From Synergistaceae bacterium (GTDB lineage Bacteria; Synergistota; Synergistia; Synergistales; Aminobacteriaceae): a DNA stretch of 64,000 bases. Where the stretch lies: the NCBI GenBank assembly GCA_018436725.1, contig JAHDKT010000067.1:1-64000 (forward strand). The letters run 5' to 3'. The notes under the pieces are model-generated. The model was not told where the DNA came from. It worked only from the letters and a program-made list of their open reading frames with translations, and did no database searches. The translations under genes and the position numbers were made by a program. Positions 52,672 to 60,082 of the stretch are shown piece by piece (position 1 is the stretch's first letter; every line of letters starts with the position of its first letter).

Positions 52672-53531
52672 GAGCGTCGCCCTCCTTCGGCGCCGGATTT
52701 TCTCCGGAAGAATGTCGTGATCTCGGAGTACCCCATCAAGCCCTGCGGACGATAGACCATGATGAGCACGAGGAGCAGCCCGTACGCCACAAGGCGCCAC
52801 ATCTGCGCCACTCTGAGCGCCTCCGGCAGAGCAATGAACACGAAAGAGGCGATCAGCGGCCCCGAGATGCTCCCCATGCCTCCGGCGATCACCGCCGCGA
52901 GAAGCTGCGTCGACTGCACCAGCGTGAACATCTGCGGCTGGATGAAGGAGAGGAAGTGCGCGAGCAGCCCTCCCGAGAGGCCGCAGTAGACGGCGCTCAC
53001 AACGAGGGAGAGCAGGCGGGTCCTGAAAAGCCTGACACCCGCCGTCTCGGCGGCGATCGGATCCTCACGGATAGCGATGCACGCCGCTCCCCAGCGGGAG
53101 CGAAGGAAGTTGCGGGCGACGAAGACTCCTCCGGCGAGACACGCGAAGACCACAGGCAGCGTGGTGAAGCTGTCGATCCCCGGAAGTCCGCGGGCGCCGT
53201 TCGTGATTTCAAGGTTCTCCAGGAGCACCCGGAGGGCTTCGCCGAAACCGAGCACGGCGATGGCGAAATAGTCGCTACGCAACTTCGCCCTGAGCGTCGG
53301 CACCCCGATGATCAGGCTGACGATTCCGGCCGCCGCCGCTCCCGCAGCGAGCGCCAGATAGTAGTCGACGTAATAGTAGTACGTGAGGATGGCGGAGGTG
53401 TACGCGCCGACGGCGACGAAGGCGGCGTGCCCCAGCGAGAAGAGGCCGGTGAACCCGGTGAAGATGGAAAGTCCGAGCACGGCGATCATATTGATCCCTG
53501 AAAGAATGACGATGGAAAGAATATAGTCCAT
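52668..53531 (-). CDS. livM: branched-chain amino-acid ABC transporter permease
   Basis: The 287-residue permease has about eight hydrophobic segments and LivM marks: LGLSIFTGFTGLFSLGHAAFVAVGAY, YFAIAVLGFGEALRVLLEN, and the coupling loop AIREDPIAAETAGV, with YRPQGLMGY at the end. It starts two bases after the livH stop. The long frame that continues leftward is an accident of the GC-rich codons of livH. Confidence 0.94.
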   Translation of the reverse strand: MDYILSIVILSGINMIAVLGLSIFTGFTGLFSLGHAAFVAVGAYTSAILTYYYYVDYYLALAAGAAAAGIVSLIIGVPTLRAKLRSDYFAIAVLGFGEALRVLLENLEITNGARGLPGIDSFTTLPVVFACLAGGVFVARNFLRSRWGAACIAIREDPIAAETAGVRLFRTRLLSLVVSAVYCGLSGGLLAHFLSFIQPQMFTLVQSTQLLAAVIAGGMGSISGPLIASFVFIALPEALRVAQMWRLVAYGLLLVLIMVYRPQGLMGYSEITTFFRRKSGAEGGRRS

Positions 53532-53533
53532 GG

Positions 53534-54406
53534 CTAGACCTTCTCCTCTCCGTCGCGCCCGAGCAGGCCGTTGGGACGCAGCACCAGGAACGCGATCAGC
53601 AGCGTGAAGCTGAAGACGTCGCGCAACACGCTGGATACGTACGTCGAGACGAACGTCTCGACAACGCCGAGGATGAGTCCGCCGGCGAGCGCTCCGGGGA
53701 GGCTGCCGAGGCCGCCGATCACGGCGGCGATGTACGCTTTGTTGGTCACCCACCCCATGGTCGGGTAGACGAGATACTTTATTCCGAGAAAGACTCCCGC
53801 CACTCCCGCGAACGCTCCGGCAAGAAGAAAGACGATGGCGATGAGCCTGTCCAGGTCCACTCCCATCAGGGAGCACATTGTCATGTCGGAGACGCCCGCG
53901 CGGATTGCGATGCCCGTCCGCGTGCGGCCGATGAAGAGGTGCAGCCCCAGGATGGCGGCAAGCGCGAAGAGAAACGCCCCCATGTCGAGAAGGCTGACGC
54001 TGCTCCCCCGCAGGTTGATGATCTGCCGCCCGAAGAACTCGGGAAAGGCGTAGAAACGGGAGCCGATGGTCGCGTACACCATATTCTCTAAAAAGACGGC
54101 GCACCCCATCGCGCTGATCATCAGGTAGAGCGAGGGGGCCTTCCTCCGCCGGAGACTGGAGTAGGCGAGGCGCTCGTTGAGCACCGCGATGATGCCCGCT
54201 CCGACCACGCTCCCCGCGATCACAAGTCCCAACCCCAGGCTGAACTTCGTCGCCAGAGCAAGTCCCACGTACGCCCCGAGCATGATCACCGCTCCGTGGG
54301 CGAAATTGCTGAAATTCAACACGCTGAAGACGAGGGAATACCCCACAGCCATCAGGGCGTAGATGCCTCCGATCGAGAGGCCGGTAATCAACGTTTGAAG
54401 AAACAC
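53534..54406 (-). CDS. livH: branched-chain amino-acid ABC transporter permease
   Basis: The 290-residue permease has GLSIGGIYALMAVGYSLVF, NFAHGAVIMLGAYVGL and AIRAGVSDMTMCSLMGVDLDRLIAIVF (coupling loop). ALAGGLILGVVETF and VLRPNGLLG complete the LivH pattern. It probably starts with GTG at 54406; the ribosome site there is poor (GGAG touches the codon), so a somewhat different start is possible. It follows livK after 160 bases that include a hairpin. Confidence 0.93.
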   Translation of the reverse strand: MFLQTLITGLSIGGIYALMAVGYSLVFSVLNFSNFAHGAVIMLGAYVGLALATKFSLGLGLVIAGSVVGAGIIAVLNERLAYSSLRRRKAPSLYLMISAMGCAVFLENMVYATIGSRFYAFPEFFGRQIINLRGSSVSLLDMGAFLFALAAILGLHLFIGRTRTGIAIRAGVSDMTMCSLMGVDLDRLIAIVFLLAGAFAGVAGVFLGIKYLVYPTMGWVTNKAYIAAVIGGLGSLPGALAGGLILGVVETFVSTYVSSVLRDVFSFTLLIAFLVLRPNGLLGRDGEEKV

Positions 54407-54476
54407 TCCGGCTCACACATCCTTTGAGCATATTGGGGAAGAACACTGAATCCGCGGAGTCCCCGGGCCTCCGGAA

Positions 54477-54507
54477 GAAGGGCGCGGGAGAATTTCCCGC
54501 ACCCTTC
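54477..54507 (-). terminator. attenuator-like hairpin between livK and livH
   Basis: GAAGGGCGCGGGAG and TTTCCCGCACCCTTC form a near-perfect 14-bp stem with a very short loop, 60-90 bases after the livK stop. It is not followed by a long T-tract. It would reduce read-through from the binding-protein gene into the permease genes. Confidence 0.6.
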
Positions 54508-54566
54508 GCTTTCGATACGACGATCGGAGAACGTACTCCGCAGGCTCCCGAAAAAACAGACTGCGG

Positions 54567-55724
54567 TTAATCGTCTACGGAGACGTACTTCTTGACGAAT
54601 TTGAAGGTCTTGCCCGCCACATCCACCTGCTGGATGACCGCCGGCTTGTCGAGCGGATTATGGTCCTCCGCGCTGACGGTGAGCACGCCGCTGGTTACTT
54701 TCAGATCCTTGATGGTCGCCAGGGCGGACGCGAGCGCCTCGCCGTCGGCGCTCCCCGCCCTGGTCAGGGCGTCGACGATCATCAACAGCGCATCCTGCGC
54801 CATGACCGGATTCGGCAGAACGGGCTCCTCGCCGAACGCGGCTTTATACTCGGCGACGAAATCCTGAATATCGGGGTCGGCCAGGTCCGTCAGGTTGACG
54901 AAGTATCCGCCGTCGATGGCGCTGCCGCCCAACTCGATGAGGTCGGGGCTGCCCCAGTTGTCGGTGCCCAGAAGAACCGCGTTGATCCCAAGGTCGCGCG
55001 CCTGCTTCGCCGCCATTGCGGCTTCCTTCTGGCTGGTCGGGATGAAGATGACGTCGGGAGCGAGGTCCTTCATCTTTCCGAGCTGCGCCCGGTAGTCAAG
55101 CTCCTCGGTGCGGAAGGCTTCCTTGGCGACGATCTCGCCGCCCTTGGCCGTGAAGGCCTCCTCGAAGTAGCGGGCCAACCACTGGCCGTAGTCGGAACCC
55201 ACGTCATAGAGAATGGCGCCCTTCTTCGCGCCGAGATCGGTCACCGCGAAACGGGCCGCCACGGTCCCCTGGAAGGGGTCGATGAAGCAAGGGCGGAAGG
55301 CGAAGGGGCGGACCTTGTTCGAGCGCTGGTCGATGGTGACATAGGGGTTGGTCGCAGTCGTCACGACCATGGGGATCTTCGCCCTCTCGAAGACGGGAGC
55401 GGACGCAATGGAGTTGCCGCTCTGCGCCGGCCCGATCACGGCAACGACGCCGTCCGAGACAAGGCGCCGGGCCACGTTGACCGCTTCGACGCCGTCGTTC
55501 CGGTTGTCGTACCGTACGAACTCGATCTGTTTGCCGAGAACGCCGCCGGCTTCGTTGATCTTCTTCGCCAGCATGTCGAGCGCCCTGGCCTCCGACTGCC
55601 CCCACATGGACGCGCCTCCCGTGAGGGAGACCGTATGGCCTATCTTGATCACGTCGGCAGCGAACGCCGATCCGGCAAAGACGAGCAGAAGCAGTACTCC
55701 AAACAACGCAAGATTCTTTTTCAT
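54567..55724 (-). CDS. livK: branched-chain amino-acid-type ABC transporter substrate-binding protein
   Basis: The 385-residue periplasmic receptor has a signal peptide (MKKNLALFGVLLLLVFAGSAFA) and the type-1 periplasmic fold: IKIGHTVSLTGGASMWGQ, LDMLAKKINEAGGVLGKQIE, RRLVSDGVVAVIGPAQSGNSIA, KGAILYDVGSDYGQWLARYFEEAF and LTVSAEDHNPLDKPAVIQQV. The ATG at 55724 is 11 bases from AAGGAGG. The ligand may be a branched-chain or another amino acid. It is separated from lysA by a promoter and a hairpin. Confidence 0.93.
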   Translation of the reverse strand: MKKNLALFGVLLLLVFAGSAFAADVIKIGHTVSLTGGASMWGQSEARALDMLAKKINEAGGVLGKQIEFVRYDNRNDGVEAVNVARRLVSDGVVAVIGPAQSGNSIASAPVFERAKIPMVVTTATNPYVTIDQRSNKVRPFAFRPCFIDPFQGTVAARFAVTDLGAKKGAILYDVGSDYGQWLARYFEEAFTAKGGEIVAKEAFRTEELDYRAQLGKMKDLAPDVIFIPTSQKEAAMAAKQARDLGINAVLLGTDNWGSPDLIELGGSAIDGGYFVNLTDLADPDIQDFVAEYKAAFGEEPVLPNPVMAQDALLMIVDALTRAGSADGEALASALATIKDLKVTSGVLTVSAEDHNPLDKPAVIQQVDVAGKTFKFVKKYVSVDD

Positions 55725-55762
55725 ATCTTTTTCTACCTCCTTGTGATGTGTTTCGTGTTTCG

Positions 55763-55783
55763 CCGCGCGGATCACCCGCGCGG
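55763..55783 (-). promoter_or_regulatory. GC hairpin in the livK leader
   Basis: CCGCGCGG-(5 bases)-CCGCGCGG forms an 8-bp perfect stem in the untranslated leader, 38 bases before the livK ATG. It has no T-tract. It could be an RNA stabiliser or a leftover lysA terminator. Confidence 0.35.
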
Positions 55784-55851
55784 AGCCCGTTTCACGGATT
55801 CCGCCTTTCCCCGCACCTTTCGCAACGTCCTTCTCCGGCCTCACCTCCGTG

Positions 55852-55880
55852 CGTATAATTAAGAACCTGTTCTATCGCAA
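55852..55880 (-). promoter_or_regulatory. possible livK promoter with an operator-like palindrome in the spacer
   Basis: On the complement TTGCGA (55880-55875) and TATACG (55857-55852) are spaced by 17 bases. The -35 box overlaps the last codons of lysA. The spacer holds AGAAC-AG-GTTCT (55873-55862), a perfect inverted repeat placed where a repressor would block RNA polymerase. Confidence 0.45.
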
Positions 55881-57179
55881 ATGATCCGGCAGCACCTCTC
55901 CGCGGAGAAGGTCCTCGTAGCTCTGCCGGGCGACGATCACGTCCGCCTTCCCCTCGCTCACCAGCACGACGGCGGGACGCGGAAGACGGTTGTAGTTGCT
56001 CGCCATAGAGAAGGTGTACGCGCCGGTATTGAGCACGGCGAGCGGATCCCCCCGCTCCAGCGGCGGCGTCTTGAGGTTTTCGATGAGAATGTCGCCCGAC
56101 TCGCAGCACCTTCCCGCCACGGTTACCGTAGCCGTGGCCTCCTGGTCCATTTTCCCGGCGGCGACTGCCCAGTACTTCGCCCCGTAGAGAGATGGCCTGG
56201 GGTTGTCCGTCATTCCGCCGTCGACGCTCGCATAGGTCACAATGCCGTCGATGGTTTTCATCGCCTGGACCGTGTAAAGCGTAATCCCCGCCTCGGAGAC
56301 GATCCAGCGGCCGGGTTCGATGATCACCCGCGGACGGGGGATCCCCGCCGTGCGGCATTTTTCTTCGAGGGCGCGCATCATCGCGTCCGTGAAGGAGTCG
56401 ATACGGGGCGTCTCCCCATCGGGGGCGAACTCTACGCCGTACCCGCCGCCCATGTTCAGCTCCTCGGTGACGAACCCGAGTTCCCGCTTGAAACCGGCCA
56501 TTGTCTGCGTCATGATCTCGACAGCCATGACGTGCGACGTGTTCTCGAAGATCTGCGATCCTATATGGAAATGGAACCCTTTGAGCCGAAGGCGCTCCGA
56601 GGCGCACGCACGGCGGACGGCTTCCTTCAGGGAATCGCCGGCAAGAGGAAATCCGAATTTGGAACCGGTATGCCCCGTCAGGATATACTTATGCGTATGC
56701 GCGTCCACTCCCGGCGTCACCCGAAAGAGGATCGCAGGTTGTTTTCCGGCCGCCGCCGCCTCTTCTTCGAGCGTTTCAAGCTCGCTCATGCCGTCGACGA
56801 CAATCCGGCCCACTCCCGAGGAGAGAGCGAAACGAAGCTCCTCCTTTGTCTTGCCGTTGCCGTGGAAAAACGTATTCTCCGGCGGGAACCCGGCGGCAAG
56901 GGCTGTGTACAGCTCTCCTCCGGAGACAAGGTCGAGCCCCAGCCCCTCGGACTGGACTATTTTGCACATGGCAAGAGGCAGAAAGGCTTTGCCCGCATAC
57001 ACCGCAAAGACGTTTTCCCAGCGGTTCAGAAACGTCGATCTCACTGCCCTGCAGCGTTCTCTGATCTTCTCCTCCGAGAGGACGTAGAGCGGCGTGCCGA
57101 ATCGCCCGGCAAGTTCCACCGTGTCCCAGCCGCCGAAAAGAAAATGCCCTTTTTCATTGATGTGCTCCCTCTTGCTCAC
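55872..57179 (-). CDS. lysA: diaminopimelate decarboxylase
   Basis: LysA decarboxylates meso-diaminopimelate to lysine using PLP. The 435-residue protein has FGTPLYVLSEEKIRERCRA, the PLP-Lys in FAVYAGKAFLPL, GLGLDLVSGGELYTAL, FHGNGKTKEELRFAL, GFHFHIGSQI, LNMGGGYGVEF, IEPGRWIVSEAG and VAGRCCESGDIL with the active-site Cys, plus GAYTFSMASNYNRLPRPAVVL. The GTG at 57179 is about 10 bases from AGAGG. The gene is controlled by a T-box leader. It is far from dapF (46.7 kb), so the pathway is dispersed. Confidence 0.95.
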   Translation of the reverse strand: MSKREHINEKGHFLFGGWDTVELAGRFGTPLYVLSEEKIRERCRAVRSTFLNRWENVFAVYAGKAFLPLAMCKIVQSEGLGLDLVSGGELYTALAAGFPPENTFFHGNGKTKEELRFALSSGVGRIVVDGMSELETLEEEAAAAGKQPAILFRVTPGVDAHTHKYILTGHTGSKFGFPLAGDSLKEAVRRACASERLRLKGFHFHIGSQIFENTSHVMAVEIMTQTMAGFKRELGFVTEELNMGGGYGVEFAPDGETPRIDSFTDAMMRALEEKCRTAGIPRPRVIIEPGRWIVSEAGITLYTVQAMKTIDGIVTYASVDGGMTDNPRPSLYGAKYWAVAAGKMDQEATATVTVAGRCCESGDILIENLKTPPLERGDPLAVLNTGAYTFSMASNYNRLPRPAVVLVSEGKADVIVARQSYEDLLRGEVLPDHLR

Positions 57180-57219
57180 AGTATGCGCACCTCTTTCATC
57201 ATCTCGCGCCCGAATATAC

Positions 57220-57480
57220 AAAATGGCCCGTCCCAATGAAGGGACGAGCCATATGTCTCGCGGTACCACCCTGCTTGGACGCTCTCCGCGTCCCGCTCTC
57301 GGCTCTGTGACGGGAGCCTCCCGAGGGCGTACTTCCGGTCGTGGACCGTTTCAGCCCCCGCTCCGCAGTCTTTGCGCCTTTTGTCCCTGCCGAAGAGACC
57401 TTTCAGCCCGCGAGTCTCTCTCTCTGGCGGCAACAGTGAACGAAGGCAATCTGCATCATCGCGTGTGCATTGTATGAGTT
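57220..57480 (-). promoter_or_regulatory. T-box leader of lysA, apparent lysine (AAA) specifier
   Basis: Read on the complement the leader holds the T-box core AGGGTGGTACCGCG (57272-57259). A terminator follows: ATGGCTCGTCCC / GGGACGGGCCAT at 57252-57223, then TTTT. Upstream, TTGCCT and TGCCG pair with CGGCA and AGGCGCAA to form a Stem I whose internal loop contains GACAAAAGG; AAA (57382-57380) is in the specifier position. CCAGAGAG and GGGCTGAAAGG in the apical part also fit. Uncharged tRNA-Lys should prevent termination and turn lysA on. Confidence 0.85.
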
Positions 57481-57486
57481 CGTGAC

Positions 57487-57515
57487 ATTATAAACAGTAC
57501 ACAGGGAAACGTCAA
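57487..57515 (-). promoter_or_regulatory. sigma-70-type promoter of the T-box-lysA transcript
   Basis: TTGACG (57515-57510), a 17-base spacer and a perfect TATAAT (57492-57487). Transcription should start near 57480, giving a leader of about 300 bases. Confidence 0.85.
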
Positions 57516-57526
57516 CAGCAAAATTA

Positions 57527-58933
57527 CTACTGAGCCGCTTTCCTCCGGGCCTCTTTCTCCCGGTACATCTTCTTGTCGGCGTCCGACATCAGCTCCCCCA
57601 GAGAGCGGGGGTTTTCAGGCGTCCACACCGAGATACCGGCGCTCATCACGAGGTTGTAGGGACGCCGGGCCGAGGCGTTGATTCCATTAAGCGCCCTCTG
57701 CAGCCGTTCGAGGATCTCGGTCTCCTTTCCCGCCGCCTCCTGCAATGAGAGCGCCGCGAACTCGTCCCCGCCGACTCTGGCCAGAATATCGGACGAACGA
57801 AACGTCTTGCGGAGAGCTTCCGCAGCCTCCTGAAGCACCTTGTCTCCTTCTTCGTGACCGAGCGTATCGTTCACCGATTTGAACCCGTCGAGGTCGGCGA
57901 AGAAACAGAGGACGCTCGCCCGTTTCTCCGAGGCTTTCCGGAGCAGTTCCTCGCCGAGGAGCAAAAAACCCCTTCTGTTATGGAGTCCCGTCAGCGCGTC
58001 CGTGATCGCCTCGGTCTTCAGCAGCTCCCTCAGGCGGACCATCTCGGTGATGTCGCGTATGGTGGCGAACCGAACGAGTTCACCGTCCCAATTGGACGTT
58101 GCCACGCGCATATCGCCGACGACCTTGATTCCGTCGGAGCGGGCTATCGTGATCTCGCGGTGTCCTTCCCCCTCGACATCGAGGGGAAAAGCGAACGGAC
58201 GCCCCAGCAGATCGTCCGCCGCACTGTCGAAAAGATTCTCGGCAGCGGGGTTGGCGTAGTAGATCGTGCCGTTGTCCCCCACGACGACGACGGCATCTCC
58301 GGTCGTCTCCATGAGCGTCTGAAAGTTCGCCTGAGCCCTTTTTACATCTTCGAGGGCATTCCGGTAGTCGCCTCCCAATTTTTCGAGCTGCGTGCTCTGC
58401 AGCACCGCCGCTTCGAACGTGGAGAGCAGGAGGTCGATAATCTGGATGCGATCCGCCGTGAGACGGTGATACTGCCCCGCGAAGAAAACCTCGACCGTCA
58501 TCTGCGCCTGACCCGCTTTGCGCAGCTCCAGGTTGGTCAGGATGTGCTCGAGACGCCGGATCAGATGCTCTCCGTCGTATGGTTTTGTGAGGAAGTTGTC
58601 GGCGCCGCACTGCAGTCCCTTGATCACGTCTCTGGGGTCGGAGAGCGAGGTGAGGAGCACCACGGGCGTTCCCTTCAGCTCTTCCGTGTTCTTCATGCGG
58701 CGGCACATCTCGTAGCCGTCCATCTCTGGCATCATCACATCCGAGATCACCACGGAGGGCTTTGTCGCGGCGGCGGCCTGCAGCCCCTCTTTCCCGTTAC
58801 GGGCGACGTGAACAACGTACCCGTTTTCGACAAGAAGGCGCTCCAGGCGTTTCGCCTGGGTCAGACTATCCTCGACTATGAGGATTTCCGCATTCACTTT
58901 CATAACGTCAGTCCCTTCAATCCTACTCGTCAT
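57527..58933 (-). CDS. response regulator with PAS and GGDEF domains (diguanylate cyclase, WspR-like output)
   Basis: The 468-residue protein has three parts. The receiver (about 15-135) keeps all key residues: ILIVEDSLTQ, phospho-acceptor Asp in VVISDVMMPEMDGYEM, Thr in LLTSL and Lys in LTKPYDG. After a helical linker comes a PAS domain (about 205-305; TTGDAVVVVGDNGTIYYANPAAENLF). The GGDEF domain follows (about 315-465) with DALTGLHNRRGF, ADLDGFKSVNDTLGHEEGD and ARVGGDEFAAL. An RSSD five residues before GGDEF is an intact inhibitory I-site. It should make cyclic di-GMP when phosphorylated. Start at 58933 follows GGAGGG by 8 bases. It is the last gene of the chemosensory operon. Confidence 0.93.
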   Translation of the reverse strand: MTSRIEGTDVMKVNAEILIVEDSLTQAKRLERLLVENGYVVHVARNGKEGLQAAAATKPSVVISDVMMPEMDGYEMCRRMKNTEELKGTPVVLLTSLSDPRDVIKGLQCGADNFLTKPYDGEHLIRRLEHILTNLELRKAGQAQMTVEVFFAGQYHRLTADRIQIIDLLLSTFEAAVLQSTQLEKLGGDYRNALEDVKRAQANFQTLMETTGDAVVVVGDNGTIYYANPAAENLFDSAADDLLGRPFAFPLDVEGEGHREITIARSDGIKVVGDMRVATSNWDGELVRFATIRDITEMVRLRELLKTEAITDALTGLHNRRGFLLLGEELLRKASEKRASVLCFFADLDGFKSVNDTLGHEEGDKVLQEAAEALRKTFRSSDILARVGGDEFAALSLQEAAGKETEILERLQRALNGINASARRPYNLVMSAGISVWTPENPRSLGELMSDADKKMYREKEARRKAAQ

Positions 58934-58997
58934 GGAGTATTCCCTCCGTTTGCCCGTATATTTTCTCCGCTGGGAAAAACACCAATCCGCTCGGGAA

Positions 58998-60053
58998 TCA
59001 CCGCAGATGTTCCAACAAAAGCGACGCGAGCACCGAGGGCGGTCCGATATGCTCCGCGGCGTCCAGACGTACCGCTTCGCCCGGCATCCCCCAGACGACG
59101 GAACTCTCCTTGTCCTGAGCGAACGTCGCCGCTCCCAGATCGCGGAGTCTCTTCAGCTCCGATGCGCCGTCCCTCCCCATCCCGGAAAAGAGGATGGCGG
59201 CCGCGGCCGCACCGTGGACTGCGGCGACGCTCCGGAAGAGCACGGACGCGGAAGGGCGGACCATGTGTTCCGGGGGGGCTTTCACAAGAGAAAGGAAGCC
59301 CCCCTGTCTCAGACACATATGCACTCCGTCCGGAGCGATATATACGGCCCCGTTCGCCGGCATCTGACCGTTCTGCGCCACCTTCACAGGAAGGGGAGTC
59401 ACCTTTCCGAGCCACTCCGCCAGTCCGAGCGTAAAGCCGGCGGCAATATGCTGTACGACAAGAAGAGGACAGGGAAAGTCCCCGGGAAGACGTGCAAGAA
59501 ACTCGGCTAAAGCCTGCGGCCCGCCCGTTGAAGAGCCTATGGCGACAAGGGAGATTCTTCTTTGTCTCCCCGCTCTCGCCGGAGCCCCGACTGAGCGACT
59601 TGCGGAAGTATCTTCGCTTTGCACGTTTTTTTTTCTCGGGCGAAGACGGCCCACCTTCGACACTGCGGCTTCGTTCACTGTCTTCAAAAGCTCCGCGGCG
59701 TACTCGTCTCCCCCGAAGGAAATATCCGAAGGTTTTGCAAGAATAGCCACGGCGCCCGCATCCATCGCTTCGAACGTCTTCTCCACTTCTCGAGGATCCC
59801 AGCACGAACTGATGATCACTACAGGTACCGGGCGGGCGGACTCCATTATGCGGCGAGTCGCCTCGAACCCGTCCATGCCCGGCATGTGGATATCCATGGT
59901 GATCACGTCGACCTCGTTGTTTTCGAGGAAATGCAACGCCGCTTCTCCGCTCTCGACGCATCCGATCACGTTCAGCCCCGGATCTCGGGTCAGCATCTGT
60001 TTCAACACTCTGCGCAACAACGCCGAATCATCGACTACAAGAACATTCGCCAT
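58998..60053 (-). CDS. cheB: chemotaxis-type protein-glutamate methylesterase
   Basis: CheB removes methyl groups from receptors and is activated by CheA. The 351-residue protein has an N-terminal receiver (VLVVDDSALLRR, phospho-acceptor Asp in ITMDIHMPGMDGFEATRRI, Lys in ILAKPSD). A basic linker follows, then the methylesterase domain with the catalytic triad: Ser in IGSSTGGPQAL, His in VVQHIAAGFT and Asp in FSGMGRDGASEL. It is 29 bases after cheA and 64 before the cyclase gene. In Wsp systems the equivalent is WspF. Confidence 0.95.
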   Translation of the reverse strand: MANVLVVDDSALLRRVLKQMLTRDPGLNVIGCVESGEAALHFLENNEVDVITMDIHMPGMDGFEATRRIMESARPVPVVIISSCWDPREVEKTFEAMDAGAVAILAKPSDISFGGDEYAAELLKTVNEAAVSKVGRLRPRKKNVQSEDTSASRSVGAPARAGRQRRISLVAIGSSTGGPQALAEFLARLPGDFPCPLLVVQHIAAGFTLGLAEWLGKVTPLPVKVAQNGQMPANGAVYIAPDGVHMCLRQGGFLSLVKAPPEHMVRPSASVLFRSVAAVHGAAAAAILFSGMGRDGASELKRLRDLGAATFAQDKESSVVWGMPGEAVRLDAAEHIGPPSVLASLLLEHLR

Positions 60054-60082
60054 GCTGAACGCCTTCCTCTCTTGAGTGCATT

